Below, one piece after another: positions 13,801 through 14,701 of a stretch of 14,701 nt of DNA; positions within the stretch are counted from its first letter, which is position 1, and each line of letters opens with the position of its first letter. This DNA is from UBA3792 sp045114775. GTDB taxonomy: Bacteria > Bacillota > Clostridia > Christensenellales > CAG-138. The stretch lies in the NCBI GenBank assembly GCA_045114775.1, contig JBGULC010000037.1, forward strand, positions 1-14,701. The letters run 5' to 3'. The position numbers and the translations under genes are program-made. The notes beneath the pieces are model-generated. The model searched no databases. It worked only from the letters and a program-made list of their open reading frames with translations, and was not told the origin of the DNA.

Positions 13801-14701
13801 AAGTCGAGATCGGCTACTACCTGATCGGCTCCATGACGGACTGGGCGCTCGATACGACCAAGAAGTTCGAAGTGAACCCCGACACCGCAGGCGAGTACAT
13901 GCTGCAGATCACCCTCGCGGCAGGCGCTGAGTTCAAGGCGGTCAAGACGGAAGGCACGACGATCCTTGCATGGTATCCGGATCAGGGCACGAACTACGTT
14001 GTCGGCGCGAATCAGGCGGGCAACGTGACGGTCTTCTTCCGTCCGGACGGCCAGGGCGGCGACGGATGGCATTACGGTTATCTGTACATTGCGACGCAGC
14101 ACGTCCATATCTGGTCCGAACCGACCTACGAGTGGGCGGCGGACAACAGCACGGTAACGGCGACCCGTTCCTGCACAGAGGATGACTGCGACGAAGTAGA
14201 GACCGAGACCGTCAGCGCGACGCTTACGACGGTTGAACCGACCTGCACGGAAGCAGGCTCCAAGACCTGGACGAGCGCAGCGTTCGAGAACCCCATGTTC
14301 GAGGTACAGACGAAGACGGAGACGATCCCGGCAACCGGACACAACTGGTCTGCGCCGACCTACGAATGGGCGGAAGACAATTCCTATGTGACCGCAAGCC
14401 GCGTCTGCCAGAACGACATGGATCATTCCGAGACGGAGGACGCCATGACGACGAGCGAAGTCAAGACGCCGGCGACCTGCGAAGGCGCAGGCACGACGAC
14501 CTACACGGCGACGTTCGAAAACCCGGCGTTCGCGACGCAGACCAAGGACGTCGAGGACATCGACCCGATCGGCCACGATTGGGATGCGCCGACCTACGAG
14601 TGGGCGGCGGACAGCAGCACCGTGACGGCGACCCGCGTCTGCAAGAACGACGCAAGCCACAAGGAGACCGAGACGGTCAACACGACCTATGCGGTCACAA
14701 C
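10806..14701 (+). CDS. Secreted multidomain lipase-like protein with TSP3 calcium repeats (3' end outside window)
   Basis: Open from ATG 10806 to the right edge: 1298 codons with no stop; GGGG (10795-10798) is 7 nt upstream. Signal peptide 1-31 (basic start, hydrophobic core, cleavage after TFA). Acidic Glu/Pro linker 32-72 with ETEPVE repeats. Five TSP3-type DxDxDG calcium repeats at 73-183, two more at 337 and 376. Residues 184-330 are a beta-rich unassigned part. A lipase-like alpha/beta hydrolase spans about 395-885: nucleophile elbow LAGHSRGAA (S609) and GDDFVP with D661 as likely acid, as in class-3 lipases (DxVP); the catalytic His is not certain (several after 690). Residues 1004-1098 (YYLIGSMTDW…GWHYGYLYI) resemble a starch-binding/SusE or pullulanase X25-like module. 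From 1100 come 78-residue repeats. Export and cell-surface or extracellular action are expected; the anchor, if any, lies beyond the edge. Substrate unknown: esters of lipids, glycans or peptides are all possible. Confidence 0.9.
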   Translation, partial: MMTDRKRLLSMFVAALMLLSTVFTGIAPTFADEADEPAIELPELGDAEPTEETEPVEETEPVEVPEEIDPDLDTDGDGIPDVKELIFGTDPENADTDGDGLSDYDELYVYNTAAGEKDSDCDGLSDYDEIFVYGTDPVKGDTDADGIADGDELVLGTDPMNPDTDGDGILDGDELVLGTDPLKKDEIARVFQTFDGSDFTIEGYAPFVLFREGVAAAYGVDSFLKNPALVGTPIEIRLPEGGDLTLKLTVKSNAKEIAIFRMNGNGTVRLDAEKSGKTFSVALEENGVYYAADLSKLSTLLGFTGGAVQSVPENTYLLEDFRTVTLSAPLTAGSDVDTDGDGIPDCEEIGAQYAIDLGNGYTAAVYGYVSDPTLVDSDFDGIRDDLDTLPRSNNFSATYKSDDFTINLTYSMDYRDFLGDNTVYNAAIASFSVWAAQLAYDNDITFTPGETLYDSDGSVITNARRIDTLMRAHGMQNVIDYQLENGYFDSDISLGAYSDDNITEVFFGHHKITDGGEDYEIITVFVRGTNGTEKEWCSNFDVGDLNRFLDDYDCVEGKNPRQTNGSWNRKSNHRGFDMCASRIYTALAAYMTKFVDSEATPIFWLAGHSRGAAIANIVSASCIDEGHKVYAYTYASPNTTANTEASAAKYDCIFNLVNGDDFVPMLPMPEWGFTRYGRSATIAAHNASSSQRSSILNTTSYSYSDDLATLVGKFTAMSTDGWRDVYVYHCYGTSGIDHVEVHQHAGETIGDYIAGSRMDFGTDSNWNGYNEHTKKYSYCVKDKDGGFLGLGNKWSCCQTPAYAMQILAITMGNLGLSAGFSFLTSYKLADRFDFGKTSLITNYATKIIDPHYMENYYLIQRALLTDPDTAFNTNNSLYTNGSHRPQHTHTYEILEIKQAPTCTEPGVAHVICHCSQVNSAWYDDEIKNALIPATGHNYGTPAWTWDGLTEATATFTCANDGTHVETRSTTDIVRTENGDLAVYTATVEFEGETYTDTKEVEIGYYLIGSMTDWALDTTKKFEVNPDTAGEYMLQITLAAGAEFKAVKTEGTTILAWYPDQGTNYVVGANQAGNVTVFFRPDGQGGDGWHYGYLYIATQHVHIWSEPTYEWAADNSTVTATRSCTEDDCDEVETETVSATLTTVEPTCTEAGSKTWTSAAFENPMFEVQTKTETIPATGHNWSAPTYEWAEDNSYVTASRVCQNDMDHSETEDAMTTSEVKTPATCEGAGTTTYTATFENPAFATQTKDVEDIDPIGHDWDAPTYEWAADSSTVTATRVCKNDASHKETETVNTTYAVT
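11022..11361 (+). repeat. TSP3-type calcium-binding repeat block with a recent 66-bp duplication
   Basis: Five units of the form DTDGDGxxDxxE with GTDP linkers, each aspartate-rich loop fit to bind calcium. The last two units are near-identical at DNA level: a 26-bp stretch at 11250-11275 recurs at 11316-11341, 66 bp (22 residues) apart, evidence of recent tandem duplication. Confidence 0.9.
14103..14701 (+). repeat. Tandem 78-residue (234-bp) repeats, last copy cut by the window edge
   Basis: Units begin at 14103, 14337 and 14571, exactly 234 bp apart. Shared positions: GHxW, PTYEWAxDxSxVTA, a Cys pair in RxCxxD, ETE, a Cys in PxTCxxAG, FENPxF, and a closing PATGH. A diverged earlier relative starts with GHNYGTPAWTW at 13608. 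The conserved Cys and His positions could form disulphides or bind metal. Such arrays usually act as stalks or adhesion modules of surface proteins. Confidence 0.9.

Noticed and set aside
13647..14660. 337-codon minus-strand open frame
   Set aside because: Opposite the 78-residue repeats of the hydrolase; same codon-bias artefact, with low-complexity Arg/Val composition.

Overview
The window looks like chromosomal DNA from a Gram-positive anaerobe of the Clostridia type, probably a gut or rumen member of the Oscillospirales/Christensenellales. This is inferred from strong GGAGG-type ribosome sites, several TTG starts, TTGACA/TATAAT promoters, rho-independent terminators, a PadR-controlled ABC exporter, an ECF sigma factor with a C-terminal extension, and a large secreted protein with calcium-binding repeats. 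No rRNA, tRNA, CRISPR array, transposase or integrase was seen. The left 2 kb reads as more AT-rich than the rest.

Layout. (1) 1-2017, plus strand: the tail of an unidentified gene, a VOC (glyoxalase-fold) metalloprotein and a radical SAM protein with auxiliary-cluster-type cysteines, forming an operon whose start lies left of the window. (2) 2148-3487: two convergent GNAT N-acetyltransferase genes sharing a 15-bp-stem bidirectional terminator. The minus-strand one has a clear promoter with an 8-bp dyad at its transcript start. (3) 3677-5935, minus strand: a 45-codon small ORF followed by a 678-residue protein that joins an ECF sigma factor (regions 2 and 4) to an Ala/Gly/Thr-rich linker, one transmembrane helix, and a large putative extracellular part ending in an InlB/Flg_new-type repeat. 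(4) 6039-10617: a PadR repressor gene diverging from a three-gene ABC export operon (731-aa permease, 385-aa permease, 224-aa ATPase). The shared intergenic region holds two face-to-face promoters, a 15-bp near-perfect palindrome and a second dyad over the exporter -35. A terminator follows the ATPase. (5) 10806 to the right edge: a secreted protein of at least 1298 residues with signal peptide, acidic linker, TSP3-type DxDxDG calcium repeats, a lipase-like alpha/beta hydrolase domain (GHSRG), a carbohydrate-binding-like beta domain and 78-residue repeats running off the window.

The parts appear to work as separate units. The PadR/ABC unit is a self-contained, probably ligand-inducible exporter. 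The membrane-tethered sigma factor is the most unusual protein: a single chain that could sense outside the cell and bind promoters inside, presumably needing cleavage or conformational release. The secreted hydrolase is probably a surface or extracellular enzyme; whether the sigma factor controls it cannot be told from the sequence. The VOC/radical SAM pair suggests tailoring of a small molecule or cell-surface glycan, with the rest of its pathway outside the window.
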